DNA of 64,000 bases from Ypsolopha sequella (GCA_934047225.1 OW203985.1:10061501-10125500), one strand, 5' to 3'; counted from the first letter of the stretch, positions 18,631 through 39,112 are shown. Notes: a model not told the origin generated them from the letters alone. Program-made: numbers and translations.

Positions 18631-19114
18631 AGAAATTAATACAACCCTGAACTAATTTAATTTCAAGGGCGAAATAACATAAATGCAATCAGATAATCAT
18701 CCAACATTCGTTTTAAAACTATTTTGTTAGATTGTTTTTACATAAAAAATCCACACAAACATGAGCAAGCTGTCAACCATTTTGGATTAATTTTTTAATT
18801 TGCCACAGGTTACAATTAACAGCATGTCTTTTTAGCGACTGTCAAATAACGCAATATACACCACCTATCGACCGATCTGTAGAATCGATGCAAAATTTCA
18901 ACCACAAACTCGTGTCTAACGAATATAGTACTCTGTGTGTCTAACTAAGGGAATTAACTATTTTCTTTACTCTGTGAACAAAAAAAATAACTCAAAGTTC
19001 AAAGCTGTCATTACCACAAAAATAAAATCAAAACATCGATCGTTTCAAGGGAATTTCGACTATTTTACCTTGTCTAATTGAAAAAGATCGTAAGGATAGT
19101 CAAGGAAAAACTAC
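18631..19114. promoter_or_regulatory. Bidirectional Ube3a-PDE6D promoter region
   Basis: These 484 bp separate the two divergent ATGs and must contain both transcription starts and 5' leaders. CTATCGACCGATC at about 18866, AATCGATGC at about 18882 and CATCGATCG at about 19034 resemble the insect DRE motif TATCGATA, typical of housekeeping promoters. No TATA box is evident. Start sites cannot be placed from sequence alone. Confidence 0.7.
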
Positions 19115-27274
<8,160 letters not shown>

Positions 27275-28837
27275 ACACGCATTTATTCTACACATGAAAT
27301 ACGCATTTCGGTATGCCTTTATGTTCACCTTTTTATACCATCAAAACCTCAACTATGTATACGTATAGATAGATTTTGTTCAAAGTATCTATGGTTTGAT
27401 TTTGAGAACAATTACCAAATAACCGAGTCCAAAACTGTATCACGATCATACGTGGAAATGTGTTACTTTTACCCTGTAGCTTTGCGCTCTGGTTATGTAT
27501 GAAAAACCTACAAAATTATTTTAAGAATACACAGAATACATAACGGACATTAATTATATAAAAAAATATTTTTCGTCCGGTATGGAAAATATTTTTTATA
27601 ATTTTCTATTGGCTTGTGTTTAACCGACCACCAGATGAAGTAAAAGATTATATACAAAATATTATTTTTTGGCCAAGATAAGACACCAAATTTTTAACCC
27701 CAGTTTGGCCAAATTGATTCTGGGTTGCCATAAAAAAATTGCCACGATGGTTATGTATGGCGTTCGCGCCAAGTGTTGCGACTCGCCATACCTACCCTGC
27801 GGTCCTAAATATAATTACATCGCTAAAATCGATTACGAAAGTATGAAGTGAATGACTTATGATCCATTCTAATTCTATTTCGGACCGCAGGGCTAATCTA
27901 TCGGTTCTCTTCTGCACTAAAAGACTTCCGATTTCCGGATATCCTTCAAGGCTAGATTTGGTGTACATTTACAAATTTTGGTGTTCTCTATTATTTTTTG
28001 ATAGAAGTGTATGGGGTATCAAAGTTTATTTTGGTGGGCGTTATATTTGTTCCCTTTTCTATTTAAGCGAAAGTTCAATGCGGTAAATAAAACTAATTTA
28101 ATCCGGCATGAAAGGGTAACGTGGTTAAGGGCAGCCTACAATAGCTGGTGCCTTCTAACTCCTGTTGGGGAATAGGGAAATGATGTGATATTTAAATACT
28201 ATACTATTATTCCCGCGTGCATTTTTTTTTGTATGGTCCTCACTGTCTCTAGGAAACTTTCAGACAGTCGGTAGCCTATGTGTTGTTCACAATATGCGAA
28301 AGTTTTGTTGCGACTTTATAAGTTATAACATGACGAACACATAAATTAACCAACTATTTTTTTTTGAGATTTCTTCGATGTAAATAATATTAATAATTAG
28401 TTCTATGAAATTGGCATGAATGTCATGCCGTCTACATATCGCCATTAGGCTCTAAACCCGAATTATTACTTTGGTATTCATTTAACAAAGTAAACATTGA
28501 TACTAGGCACTGGGAACTTCTCTAAATCTTCCCCATTAATTGAATTCTCGATTTAAGGGGAATGCTCCGGGTCTTGTTCCATTCAAAACGCACAACCTAT
28601 GATTGCTTTTCTTTTTTTTGAATATAATAGTAGATTATGCACTAAGGGAATAAAGCAGTGTCTTACGTCACGGGCGGCATATTGAACCCTGAGCGTAACG
28701 AGGGACTCTGTTATATAGAGTCCTGAATAAAGCGAGGGGTTCAAGCTGCCCAAGACAAAGACAGGCTTTATTCCAGAGGAGCATACTCTACTTTTCACAC
28801 CTTCTGCGAGACAATAAAAAGCTCGACATTTTTTATC
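27275..28837. other. PDE6D downstream region, probable 3' UTR then non-coding
   Basis: No coding exon seen. The first clear AATAAA after the stop is near 28086, so the 3' UTR may be about 800 bp, but this is uncertain. Confidence 0.4.
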
Positions 28838-28977
28838 AACATTAATAATTCAATAAAATTCACTGACAATCACAGCACCAAACACAAACACCGTCTTTTG
28901 TTTCACATTCTTTGTAAACGCTTTTTTTCTTTTTGTTGAATTCTGCTTATGGTGGCCAGTTCGATTTTCGAACAAAC
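28838..28977 (-). repeat. Inverted-repeat partner 2 flanking PDE6D exons 4-5
   Basis: Reverse complement of 24975-25113. The main difference is a 6-base GTGTTT insertion inside the GGTGTTTG stretch. Confidence 0.85.
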
Positions 28978-31150
28978 CTCTTTACAATCCCATATGGGCA
29001 TTTGTTTTCCACAAGTTTCCACACGAATTTGACGTTCCAAATTTAAATCACTTTAATCCCTAGGGATTTTCATATAACTTTATATCCCTTGAGCTATAAT
29101 GCGTTACTTTACGTTGAGGTTGCATGATATGTAATTGGACATTGTCGAGCAGGTGGTGTGAAAAGTATTAAACATCTATCAACTAGCCCCGAGAAGAAAA
29201 TGCCGCTCTGTCCAATTTCGCTAACTAATCAGTGTTTTTGCATAGATCGACGTGACTATATGCATATCCCTCCCACTTAGTGAGGATTCTGTATCTATCA
29301 CTATCACTGCTTGATATCAGAGGAGCCCGTTGAAAGTTGGCGGAATTCATTACGAACATTTCTGTTGAGGAGGGGGGGCATACATAGCGATGTTTCCAAT
29401 ATAATTTACAGAAACTCGATATAAGTACGGAACTCTCTGTGTGCGGTTCGAATTCGTACTTAAAGTGGCTTATTCGGTTTCTTAGAATATTTCAATTGTT
29501 GAAGTATGTAATAAATTAATATACACAAATAAATGTATGGTTTTAACATTTTGTGAACTAATTAGTTCGAAAATAAAATTAGACCAGTATGCACATTTTA
29601 ATTACATTAATTTATAATTAATTACCTACTTATGATATACCTACTTGATTTTTTTAATGATCTCGAATACATTTTTGTTAAAAATAGGGATATATTTTAC
29701 GTAAGTTTATTAATATTTATTAAATTTAGTAATAATAAGATTTTGTTTATTTATAACTACCTACCTTACGTTAGTTGTGGTTGACGTGTCAATTGTATTA
29801 AAATCTGAATGCAAATAAATGGTTCTTTTTCGACAAAAATAATGAAATGGTTTATCTTTATTCTCTTTTTTATAGGCACATACAATGGACAGCAGCGACA
29901 TCTTGCGGATAACTAAAATTTATATTATTTGCTGCGTTCTCTTTGTGTAACTTTGTCCGTGCGTGCATGAGTTTCTGTCAAGACAGCTTACATTTTGCTC
30001 GTTAGCTCATGTGGTAGTGTGCTAGCTGAAGTAACCTGTTGTGCTGTGCGCTAGTGAACTTGGCGATGTTTCTGTACTCCGCTAGATGGCGCTATAGGTA
30101 ACTTCAGAGTTTCGTTTGCTTACTACCTAAAGATCATAAAACTTGAATCGACGAAACGAACGGAAGTACCGACAATAACAATTTTATGATCAAAATTAGT
30201 ATTCATTATAACCATTCAATTTATGGTGCACTAATTTATTGAATCGACTGTTGGTGATTTGACGTGATTCTTCTACAAAGAGTTTATTTATAATTGAATG
30301 TTTCTGGTCTGCTGGCCGGTTTGACGGTCATTAATATGCATGTAGGCTTACAGAATATAATATAGAAGAATCTACTAGGTAAACATTATTTGTATGCAAC
30401 AGAGATAAAAAAAAATACATTAATGTAAACGACATCTGTTGTATCTTACAAATTGAGCGCAGCAAGCTTGCAAACATGTTGAAATACGACCTTGTGACGG
30501 TGCTCAACTTTAAGACTACCGAGCCATAGCTGGATCTCGAATAAAAGCTATTCTGACTTGCTCGGCGAATTAACATAATCGTACTACAACCCTGTATCTT
30601 ATTAGTACGCTGACACGCATAAAATTATTTCCATAGAGGAAATGGAAACTATAATACTGACACCTGCAGGAAAAGCTCCGATAAGTCACGACAGGAACTT
30701 TTTGTAAATTAAATGATCGGTGTCGAGCCGAACATCCTCTTTCTCTCGAACTGTTCGGTGGATTTCTTCGTAGCGCGACGTCAACGGAAGCTCCGCGCTT
30801 GCTATGCGCGCGCGCACCCACTATCGCATATAAATAATAGAAATTATCTAATTATGTACCGGCGAGTACTAGACACCGTACTTGCGGGGAATTGTTAATA
30901 TCAACTCGCGATGTTCAAACAATAAATAGATCCCAAGCCGTTATTGGGCGCAGTTTTAGATATCTACGCTAAGGTCGAAGTTATCGACTACTTCTCATTA
31001 CATTACACATTGTTACAAGATAACGTTAGTTGCTATGATTGCTGTCATCATAATAAATCGTTTCCGTTATTTTAGTTCTGATGAGTCGTATGTTAAGTGG
31101 ATTTTTCATTTAGTGTCTGGAGCCGAATACAAAATGATATTTTAAAATTA
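28978..31150. other. AT-rich non-coding stretch
   Basis: No gene recognised. 30713-30898 is a GC-richer patch (GCGCGACGTCAACGGAAGCT, GCTATGCGCGCGCGCACCCA) that could be a distant promoter. 30480-30560 looks faintly tRNA-like on the minus strand (ATGGCTCGGTAGTCTTAAAG). Confidence 0.35.
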
Positions 31151-31420
31151 TACAACGTGTAACAGAAAGGTGTAACCATATTTGAAGAGCTTATTCAGTC
31201 AATGGTATAGAACAACTTTTACTATGGAACAAACCATGTGACCCGAAAAAAAAATTTACTGTTTCATAGTAAAATGCAATGCCGCTTGACCGAAATGTAT
31301 GGAAGGCCAGATTTTTTTTTTGAGATTTTAGGGTTGGCTCCATAGTAAAAGTTGTTCTATACCATTGACTGAATAAGCTCTTCAAATATATATGGTCACA
31401 CCTTTCTGTTACACGTTGTA
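31151..31420. mobile_element. Palindromic MITE family C copy 2, TA target duplication
   Basis: TACAACGTGTAACAGAAAGG is mirrored by CCTTTCTGTTACACGTTGTA, flanked by TA at 31149-31150 and 31421-31422. It pairs with 12335-12587. Confidence 0.92.
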
Positions 31421-32181
31421 TATTGTATTTTTACTAGATTATATTTTAAAATCATAAATTGTATTTTTGTACAAAATTATAATCCGTTTTCCATTCTGAT
31501 ACTCATACTCTTTATTAGTAATAAATAATAATAAAATGGCATGTCAAACAATTATTAGCACTAAGACGTTTAATATAAGTACTAGGCATCCGCTGAAAAT
31601 CAGCGCCGTGGCCCTGTCATGGCATTAAGCTGAGCGGAGACCTTTTTGGTACATTCTGTGCTAGTTATAATTTTATGTAAATTTTATGTACCAAATAAAC
31701 ATGATTCTATTCTATTATATTCTAATATATACATCAGAAAAAAGTTAATTACTTAAAATTATTAATTTTCTACAAATTATTATTTCTTAAAGTATTGTAG
31801 TTCATGAAATGTTGCTTTTAAATATATTTTTTTAGTTTGTGTTCAAATGATGTGGTTTCTATAATATCAATTGTAGATTTTAGGACCAATAACAAAAATT
31901 TGACTTTGACTTTTTTGGTTGACGGTATAAATTAAATTATACCGTATAATAAGATGAAAGAAATTTATCTGGTTAAATGAGAATGTCGTCTAACTTTGTC
32001 AGTGAACATGTCGACAAATTTAGCAATATTATGAATGTACGGTAACGGCAAAGTAAATACATAAAAATAAATTCAATATTTTTGCAAGTGGTAAACTCAG
32101 CCCGCGGGCTAAGTTTGTTGCGGGCTGAGTTGCCCCTGAAGTCAAAAAAACTGGCTGTGCTGCTGGGGTATCTAGTGGAAG
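31421..32181. other. Non-coding, AT-rich
   Basis: Nothing recognisable apart from the small palindrome CTCAGCCCGCGGGC..GCGGGCTGAG at 32096-32128. Confidence 0.35.
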
Positions 32182-32578
32182 ACAGTGGCGTGCACAGAAC
32201 TTTTTGCTGGAAAAGCAAACAATTGGTCAAGAACAACAATAAAAAAAATTTAAATATCACTTTGAAAAAAAAAAGTTTGTATAGGAAATTTTCACTCTAG
32301 GGTAGACAAAAACACCGATTCGGCGCAACACAATTGACAGGATTAAACTTAATTTAAGTGTTCTGTCCTTTTCTTTCTGTATCGAAAAGACAAAGACGGG
32401 ACGCTCAAAATAAGGTTAGTCTTGTCAGTTTTGTTGCGCCGAATTGGTACCATTGTCTACCCTGGCGTCATACAACATTTTTTTTTCAAAGTGATATTTA
32501 AATTTTTTCATATTTTTTTATTGTTGTTCTTGACCAATTGTTTGCTTTTCCAGCAAAAAGTTCTGTGCACGCCACTGA
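32182..32578. mobile_element. Palindromic element, about 395 bp, with a second mobile element nested inside
   Basis: The ends are CAGTGGCGTGCACAGAACTT and AAGTTCTGTGCACGCCACTG; pairing runs through AAGCAAACAATTGGTCAAGA for about 100 bp. AGTGGAA lies at both outer edges (TSD-like, 7 of 8 bases). The centre (about 32310-32460: GATTCGGCGCAACA, TTCTGTCCTT, AATAAGGTTAGTC) occurs on its own at 51385-51530. Confidence 0.8.
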
Positions 32579-32903
32579 GTGGAACATGAGATATAATTCT
32601 TATTGCTCGGTTTTGATAGACGAGTGCACGGTTCGATTTGGCGGCAGTGCCCCAGAATTCTGCCAAAGTCTCGAATGCCGTTTTCAGTGCGTGTACTGCG
32701 TTCCGTCTGAGTTTCAGACGGAGTCTCCGCGACGGGACGCCTCCGACGCGCCGGTCTCTCGCCGGATGAACACCAAATGTGTGATATTTTTAGGAATGTT
32801 GATTGCCCGCTTCCTGTTTCCGGCAGAGCGCGCTCGCTCGGCCCAAACTCTAAGATACTCTATGATGTGCCGACAACAACATGCTCCGATGCTTTACACA
32901 TAA
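32579..32903 (+). other. GC-rich open frame, product unknown
   Basis: An open frame covers 32538-32903 but begins inside the element at 32182-32578. An internal Met opens MNTKCVIFLGMLIARFLFPA, then ERARSA, which resembles a signal peptide with a cleavage site. No splice sites or family match confirm it, so it may be a chance frame in GC-rich DNA. Confidence 0.25.
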
Positions 32904-33124
32904 TTTGTTAATGAATATTCTTATTAATCAGGCAAGAGCTGGTTTGTTAAATTACTCTGTCGTAATCGGGGCTTGAAACCGTTCTCAATAATACCGGACG
33001 AAAGAGGTTAAAACCGGTATTTTCTGTGCATGTAACACAATACCGGTACCAAGATGATAGTCGGTAAAATATCGGTACTTGCCGCTAACGGACCAAATGC
33101 GCGACGTTGTCACTGTGAAAACTG

Positions 33125-33343
33125 CGGGCATATTATGTATCTCTAGTTGCCTTCTGAACGAGGTGTCTATCATCAAAAACATAGATATACTATCGAATTC
33201 CGATGTCCTAAGGATATTTTCGCACTTGAAGTGACGACACAGATTGTTAATAGTTCAATACACACTAAAGGCAATTTTGAAATTTCAGTTTTTATCTATG
33301 TTTTTGATGATAGGCACCTCGTTCAGTTGGCAACTAAAGATAC
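33125..33343. mobile_element. MITE family G copy 1 (about 210 bp)
   Basis: GTATCTCTAGTTGCCTTCTG plus GGTGTCTATCATCAAAAACA is mirrored at the right by TGTTTTTGATGATAGGCACC and CAACTAAAGATAC. A right-truncated copy is at 49226-49362. Confidence 0.8.
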
Positions 33344-33349
33344 AGAATA

Positions 33350-34095
33350 GGGGGGCTGGTGGCAGGTGGCTATAGCATGCACAAAAATGACATTAAAAAT
33401 AAGCCTGTATCGATATGACTTGCTTGCCGCCTCGTTTGTCGCCATCGCCCTATATGTATTCTACTAGACATGATGTTTATAGGCTATAATTTGAGTGTGC
33501 CGAGGTTTAGGTACAGTTTATAGTTTAAATTTTTTAAACAAAGTGACAAATTATGTGGCTAGTTCTGAAAAATAACTAATAGTTAAAGCATTAGAAATTT
33601 ATTTTTCTTTTATTCACGAATGTCTTTCTTTTTTATAATTTTCTCAATTTTTTGCTCTTTTTTTGTAAACTGCTCTCCTTTTCCATTTTTCATCTGGCAG
33701 CCTTATCGCGCAGTTGCCAGTATTCTTTTATTTCGAAAGCAACGTTTCAAATCTTCGTTTATCTTCCGTGCAGCTGAGATAAAGAACTCTGCGTCCGTAT
33801 ATCCAGAGAATTATATCCTAGATTCTTTTAAAGGAATAGTAAATAGGTACTTTCTTCATCTTTTTCTCATTAATATCAGGCTCTATTACTATCAGGCGCG
33901 GTAGAGGCTAAGCGTAAGACCATTGTGCATAAAAGAGCAACCACTGATTGAATATACTGTAAACCCAAGTACCTGCCAATTTTATATGAGTGCAGGTATA
34001 TCGGTCTTCTAAAATACCAGTACCAAAACCTAATACCGGTAATTGAAGTGACGTTATTATTTCATAATCCGCTAATCAAGTATCGGTACTGCCAC
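33350..34095. other. Non-coding stretch; flank of the hAT-type element
   Basis: An open frame at 33620-33904 (WQPYRAVASILLFRKQRF) has no recognisable similarity or splice context. Repeated ACCGGTA motifs (about 32990-33090 and 34010-34090) mark an older repeat. Confidence 0.3.
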
Positions 34096-34734
34096 CAGAG
34101 CTGTCATATGGACCAAATAAAAAGTCCGTAAAAGACCGAAAACGTATAAAAAGTCCTAAATCATCAAATAGGACTTTTTCAACCGTGAGCAGGTCCGCGG
34201 ACCACGGACCGATCGGACTTTTTCGGGCTTCGGGTTAGTCCGTTCAGTCCGTTGGTCCGTTGCTGGTCCGTTGTGTGTAACGAAATGATTATGGATGGTT
34301 TTATGCAAGTATAGCATGACAAAATAATGTTATTCGAAGGATGTGATGACGAGTTGACGACTAAGAATCGAAATATATGTTTTGCAGGTATGTATTCATT
34401 CATATTTTCTTCATATTGTCCATACTTAATTTTTTTTGACTATATATAAAGCTACTACAAAACGGTAACTCACTGACTGACTGACTGACATGGTTGTTTA
34501 GTTTGAAGGAGTCTTTTGAGATGGTAGTAATGTATGAAAACAATGTCAGGTGTCTAATACTGAGTGGGGAAAAAACTTTGACATTTGACATTTTTTGACA
34601 TTTGACATGGTTTTTTGACATTTTAGTGAGACGTGTCGTTGTATGGGAGTTTTGAAAAAATTTTCGAGTGAGTAGGCGAGCCCAAAGGGCGAGCCATTCA
34701 TAGTACTCTTTGGGCGAGCCTTCGAACGAGCACG

Positions 34735-35000
34735 AACGAGCGAGCGAGCGAAGTTCGTAGTGATGTACCTGGGTACTAGGGATGGGAAAAATTGAAATTT
34801 TCTGACGTTATTGACAGAACGAGCCCGCGAGCGCGAAGCGCGAGCGGGCGCAGTTCGTAGTGATGTACCTGGGTACTAGGGATGGGAAAGATTGATATTT
34901 TTGACAGAACGAGCCCGCGAGCGTGAAGCGCGAGCGGGCGAAGTTCGCCGAGACAAGTACGCGAGCGCGAAGCGCGAGCGTGCGCAGTTCCTAGGGATGT
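34735..35000 (+). repeat. GAGCGCGAAGCGCGAGCG tandem repeats
   Basis: Units of about 80-105 bp contain GAGCCCGCGAGCGCGAAGCG, AGTTCGTAGTGATGTACCTG and ACTAGGGATGGGAAA. The GAGCG motif is itself palindromic with CGCTC-like neighbours. Confidence 0.8.
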
Positions 35001-35054
35001 CCTCAATCACTAGGGATGGGAAAAATTGCCTTTTTTTTTTAAGGGATGTACCGA

Positions 35055-35666
35055 AAAAAAAATTTGTTTTGGCCATATCTTCGGAACGGAAGGTGGTACA
35101 TCCCTAGGGGTCGGACCATAGGGTGCCAAAAAAGTTTTTTTTTTTTTTTAATGTCAAAACTTTAACCGCCCGTATCTCCTAGACGGCTTGAGTTAGACCC
35201 ATGTTGATGGGTGTCTAAGAAAAGGTCTCGCCGAGATCTAGCCCCCCACAGTGTCAAAACTTTAACGGCCCGTATCTCCCAAACGGCTGAAGCTAGACCC
35301 ATGTTCATGGTACTCTAAGAAAAGGGCCCGACGAGCTCTAACTAAATATGAAAAAAAAAAAAAAAAAACGAAAAAAAATATATTTTTGTTAAAACTTTGA
35401 TCGGCTGTATCTCCCGAACCGTAAGTCCTAGCGAGTTGCGGTTTCGACTTAAGTGATCGGTTTGCCGAGGGCTTCCCGACTGCATAAAAAAATTTGACAT
35501 TTGACAGGTTTTGACATTTTTTTGACAGGTCCAAAAAAGTGCTCCGATTCGCTTGAAACTCGGTATCAAGGGGCAAGTGGGGTCGGTGATTACGAATTCA
35601 TTGTTAAATTTGACACTTTTTGACAACCGACAAGGATTTTGACACTTTTTGAAAAAAATTTGATCG
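35055..35666 (+). repeat. Left arm (about 612 bp) of the giant inverted repeat
   Basis: It starts TTGTTTTGGCCATATCTTCG and ends with TTTGACACTTTTTGACAACC and a GATCGG. It pairs with 35985-36602 at high identity over nearly all its length. Confidence 0.9.
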
Positions 35667-35689
35667 GACATTTCTTCGGATCTAAAAGC

Positions 35690-35890
35690 AGGTTTATACA
35701 GGGTCAGTGCACAAGTCAGTAGTGCCGGCGCCGACACTGACTTCAAAATATTCGTGTGCGAATATTCAAGTCAGCGCTGACTTCAAGCCACTGTACTGAC
35801 TTCAAATCAGTTTACACAGGGTTTTTTTCGGGTCAGCACTGACTTGCCTCGAATTTGTAGTCAGTTACTGACCCTGTGTAAATCAGCCTT
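35690..35890. mobile_element. Small palindromic element in the hairpin loop
   Basis: ACAGGGTCAGTGCACAAGTC is loosely mirrored by GTCAGTTACTGACCCTGTGT, with several AGTCAG/CTGACT repeats between them. It occupies most of the 318-bp spacer between the long arms. Confidence 0.6.
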
Positions 35891-35984
35891 AATGGCGAGG
35901 CCGAAGGCCGAGCCTTCAAGTGTCTTTCTAGCGAGGCCGAAAAACGAGCATGTGAGGACGGAGAACACGCCAGCGAGGCCGAGG

Positions 35985-36602
35985 CCGATCAATTTTTTTT
36001 CAAAAAAGTGTCAAAATCCTTGTCGGTTGTCAAAAAGTGTCAAATTTAACAATGAATTCGTAATCACCGACCCCACTTGCCCCTTGATACCGAGTTTCAA
36101 GCGAATCAGAGCACTTTTTTGGACCTGTCAAAAAAATGTCAAAACCTGTCAAATGTCAAATTTTTTTATGCGGTCAGGAAGTCCTCGGCAAACCAATCAC
36201 TGAAGTTGAAACCGCAACTCGCTAGGACTTACGGTTCGTGAGATATAGCCGATCAAAGTTTTGGCAAAAATATTTTTCTTTTTTCGTTTTTTTTTTTTTT
36301 TTTTTCCTTTTTAGTTAGAGCTCGTCGAGCCCTTTTCTTAGAGTACCATGAACATGGGTCTAGCTTCAGCCGTTTGGGAGATACGGGCCGTTAAAGTTTT
36401 GACACTGGGGGGGGCTAGATCTCGGCGAGACCTTTTCTTAGACACCCATCAACATGGGTCTAACTCAAGCCGTCTAGGAGATACGGGCGGTTAAAGTTTT
36501 GACATTAAAAAAAAAAAAAACTTTTTTGGCACCCTATGGTCCGACCCCTAGGGATGTACCACCTTCGGTTCCGAAGATATGGCCAAAACAATTTTTTTTC
36601 CA
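35985..36602 (-). repeat. Right arm (about 618 bp) of the giant inverted repeat
   Basis: Reverse complement of 35055-35666. Landmarks are CGTAATCACCGACCCCACTT, GAACATGGGTCTAGCTTCAG and GGCACCCTATGGTCCGACCC. Confidence 0.9.
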
Positions 36603-37166
36603 ACATATAATCGCTTCTATGAAAAGCAAATAAGGTCTTTGCCATTAGACTTATTGTGCTGGACGGAAATTAAAAAAAAGTTGCTAGAGTATGCCATCAT
36701 CTTAATCGAAGTTTTCAGGTATTTCAATATTATTCAATAAAATACACGAAATTTTTTCGACTATTTATCAAATTGTAGCACAGCATTTATTGCATAACTC
36801 TATTGAAGTAATCTATAAGCCGTCTAGGAGATACGGGCGGTTAAAGTTTTGACATTTATAAAAAAAAAAAACTTTTTTGGCACCCTATGGTCCGACCCCT
36901 AGGGATGTACCACCTTCCGTTCCGAAGATATGGCCAAAACAATTTTTTTTCCAACATATAATCGCTTCTATGAAAAGCAAATAAGGTCTTTGCCATTAGA
37001 CTTATTGTGCTGGACGGAAATTAAAAAAAAGTTGCTAGTGTATGCCATCATCTTAATCGAAGTTTTCAGGTATTTCAATATTATTCAATAAAATACACGA
37101 ATTTTTTTCGACTATTTATCAAATTGTAGCACAGCATTTATTGCATAACTCTATTGAAGTAATCTA
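36469..37166 (+). repeat. 360-bp tandem duplication
   Basis: GCCGTCTAGGAGATACGGGC at 36469 recurs at 36829, and everything up to CTATTGAAGTAATCTA is repeated with almost no differences. The second copy starts inside the right arm sequence, so the duplication postdates the hairpin. Confidence 0.92.
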
Positions 37167-37404
37167 ACGGACTGTTTCGGACCAACTCGGACCGGACCGG
37201 CTTTTTACCGAAATAGGGCTAGTCCGTTCGGTCCGCTGGAGTTTAGGGCTCACCATAAAAGTCCATCGGACCAGGTCCGAGTCCTATTTGAACGGACCAA
37301 CTTAGGGCTTATATTTGGTCCATGTGACAGCTCTGACTGCCACCACCCTAAATTGTCGTTACCAGTAAATTAAATGCCGGTTTCGAGATTTAAGTTTAAT
37401 AAGC

Positions 37405-37700
37405 CGTATTTTGGAACTTGTGGTCTAAAAAACGTCATGATGATGAATATTTTTACGAAAAAGCTGCAACTTTCATTTGCCTTCGTGTGACCTCACTTGG
37501 TAAATGAAATTATGAAATGTGTCCTTCGCTATCAAGAAAAATTTATAATAATTTGCTTCCGACTGATTTGACAGCTGGATGACAAAATAATGGTTAATTT
37601 ATATAACAAAATAATGAAAACTATGTACTAAAATTAAAATTTCTGAAACAAAATTATAAAAAGTCTTTTCGAAATTAAGCTATGGGAATTACCGGTATTC
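37405..37700 (+). repeat. Dispersed repeat fragment, partner of 14255-14505
   Basis: GGAACTTGTGGTCTAAAAAA, then ATTAAGCTATGGGAATTACC, which also recurs at 14775-14800. Confidence 0.7.
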
Positions 37701-39112
37701 CAAGCGCTGCGGGCTGGTCGTAATTGGCCTGGGATTATTTTTTGCCATTACCCAGCATTGGATTTTAATCATAGCTAAACCGTTACGGAGCTTCCTGTCT
37801 TGTGTAAATGCGGCAGCTTTTTAATCATCAACTATCCATCTTTTTAATAACTTATCTATTATAGAGGTACTTGTGGAGTTAGTAATTGCACTGACAGTCT
37901 GTTATATTGTTACTTATATTAGGTCTTTACATGTGAAATTGCTGTTTTCTATAAATAATTTGAAGGAAACTCAATTTTCAGTACTAACATTTTTGCATTT
38001 TTTTTTTAGGAATGATAAATTCTAATTATGTAATTTCTTATGTGTATGAATCAGACAACATTAAGCTAACAGCAACATTAATTAAATTTTTGGAAAGTCT
38101 AATCTTATCATGGAAATGGATGGCATTTAGGACGAACTTTTTTTGAAAATTTAATTTTGGTTATCAAACTGACGATAAAAACAAAATTTAATACGTAAAT
38201 GTAAAACCGTGAAATCAACTTTCAAACAAAAAACAAATAATTGAAATAGGTAGGTATTGAGTTACAGCAATTATGAACTCATGAATTTGTACGAAAATTT
38301 CGGCAATTTCATAGGTAAAGACCTATTATTTTGCTATCTACAGGTACTTTCAAATCATTATCTTTATTCTGAGCGAACAAACAACACCATAATTCAGTAA
38401 CATTATCCTATTCAAACTCTTCCTACCTTCAACGTACTTAATGACACTCAAAATCTGAATAAATAACGCCTCCGTCCGTGAGGATCGGCGGTCTGCGCGG
38501 GCGCAGCAGAGCCGCGGGTCACCGTCCTGTGTACCCCTCCCGCACCCCGCCACCCCCGCGCCCACTCCTCCGCTCCCTAGACGTCACGACTACGTCACAC
38601 TGTCGCAGGCTGCCATCATTGGGTTCCTTTCATTTAGAACTTATCAGGAGACAACAAGACATGGGAGTAATTTGATATTCGAATTAAACCTCATGGTAAA
38701 TCGAACTGTAGATGATCAGTCAGATGTTGTGTTGGTCGTATAAGCTGGATAGAAGCAACATTTCTTTCAAATCAAAATCCCTGTTTATGACCGCCTGTTG
38801 AAGTTTTATATGGTAGGTACTCGTGGGACAAAGTACATTTTGCTAACCTTCTTTATAGAACCTTAAATGAAATAATTAAATGCCATGTAAGTAATACGCT
38901 TTATGTAGTAACTTTTTTATCTTGTATACGTTATAAAAACCTTATTTTATGATTTGTATCGGTTGTTGCGGTTGTCGTGACATCGTTCAGTCAAGAGCTT
39001 AGCTCATTGAAGCGTTACGTACGAAGGGATGGAGTATCAACTCTGTGCACTCATCTATGACTGCTGCATCCAATCCGATTGAGACAACAACACAAAAAAA
39101 AAAACGTTTACC
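37701..39112. other. Non-coding stretch
   Basis: 37905-38012 (GGAAACTCAATTTTCAGTAC, TAACATTTTTGCATTTT) recurs at 50700-50785. 38465-38600 is a CpG-rich patch with GACGTCACGACTACGTCA, promoter-like. No exon can be supported. Confidence 0.35.

Larger units (their letters stand above)
34096..37335. mobile_element. 3.24 kb non-autonomous hAT-type element with 8-bp target duplication and a giant internal hairpin
   Basis: The ends CAGAGCTGTCATATGGACCA and TGGTCCATGTGACAGCTCTG are inverted repeats. ACTGCCAC is duplicated at 34088-34095 and 37336-37343. Both subterminal regions are crowded with GGTCCG/CGGACC/AGTCCGT motifs, as expected for transposase-binding sites. Inside are GAGCG-rich tandem repeats, an inverted repeat with arms of about 610 bp, and a 360-bp tandem duplication. 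No transposase is present. Predicted proteins on both strands at 35342-36203 are the same repeat read twice. Confidence 0.9.

Noticed and set aside
32538..32903. 121-codon frame as a secreted protein gene
   Set aside because: It begins inside a transposable element, and the signal-peptide-like part is not supported by splice sites or similarity; kept only as a low-confidence note.
35342..36203. 134- and 119-codon open frames on opposite strands
   Set aside because: They give the same peptide (KKCQNPCRLSKSVKFNNEF) because the region is an inverted repeat; TGACA-rich non-coding sequence.
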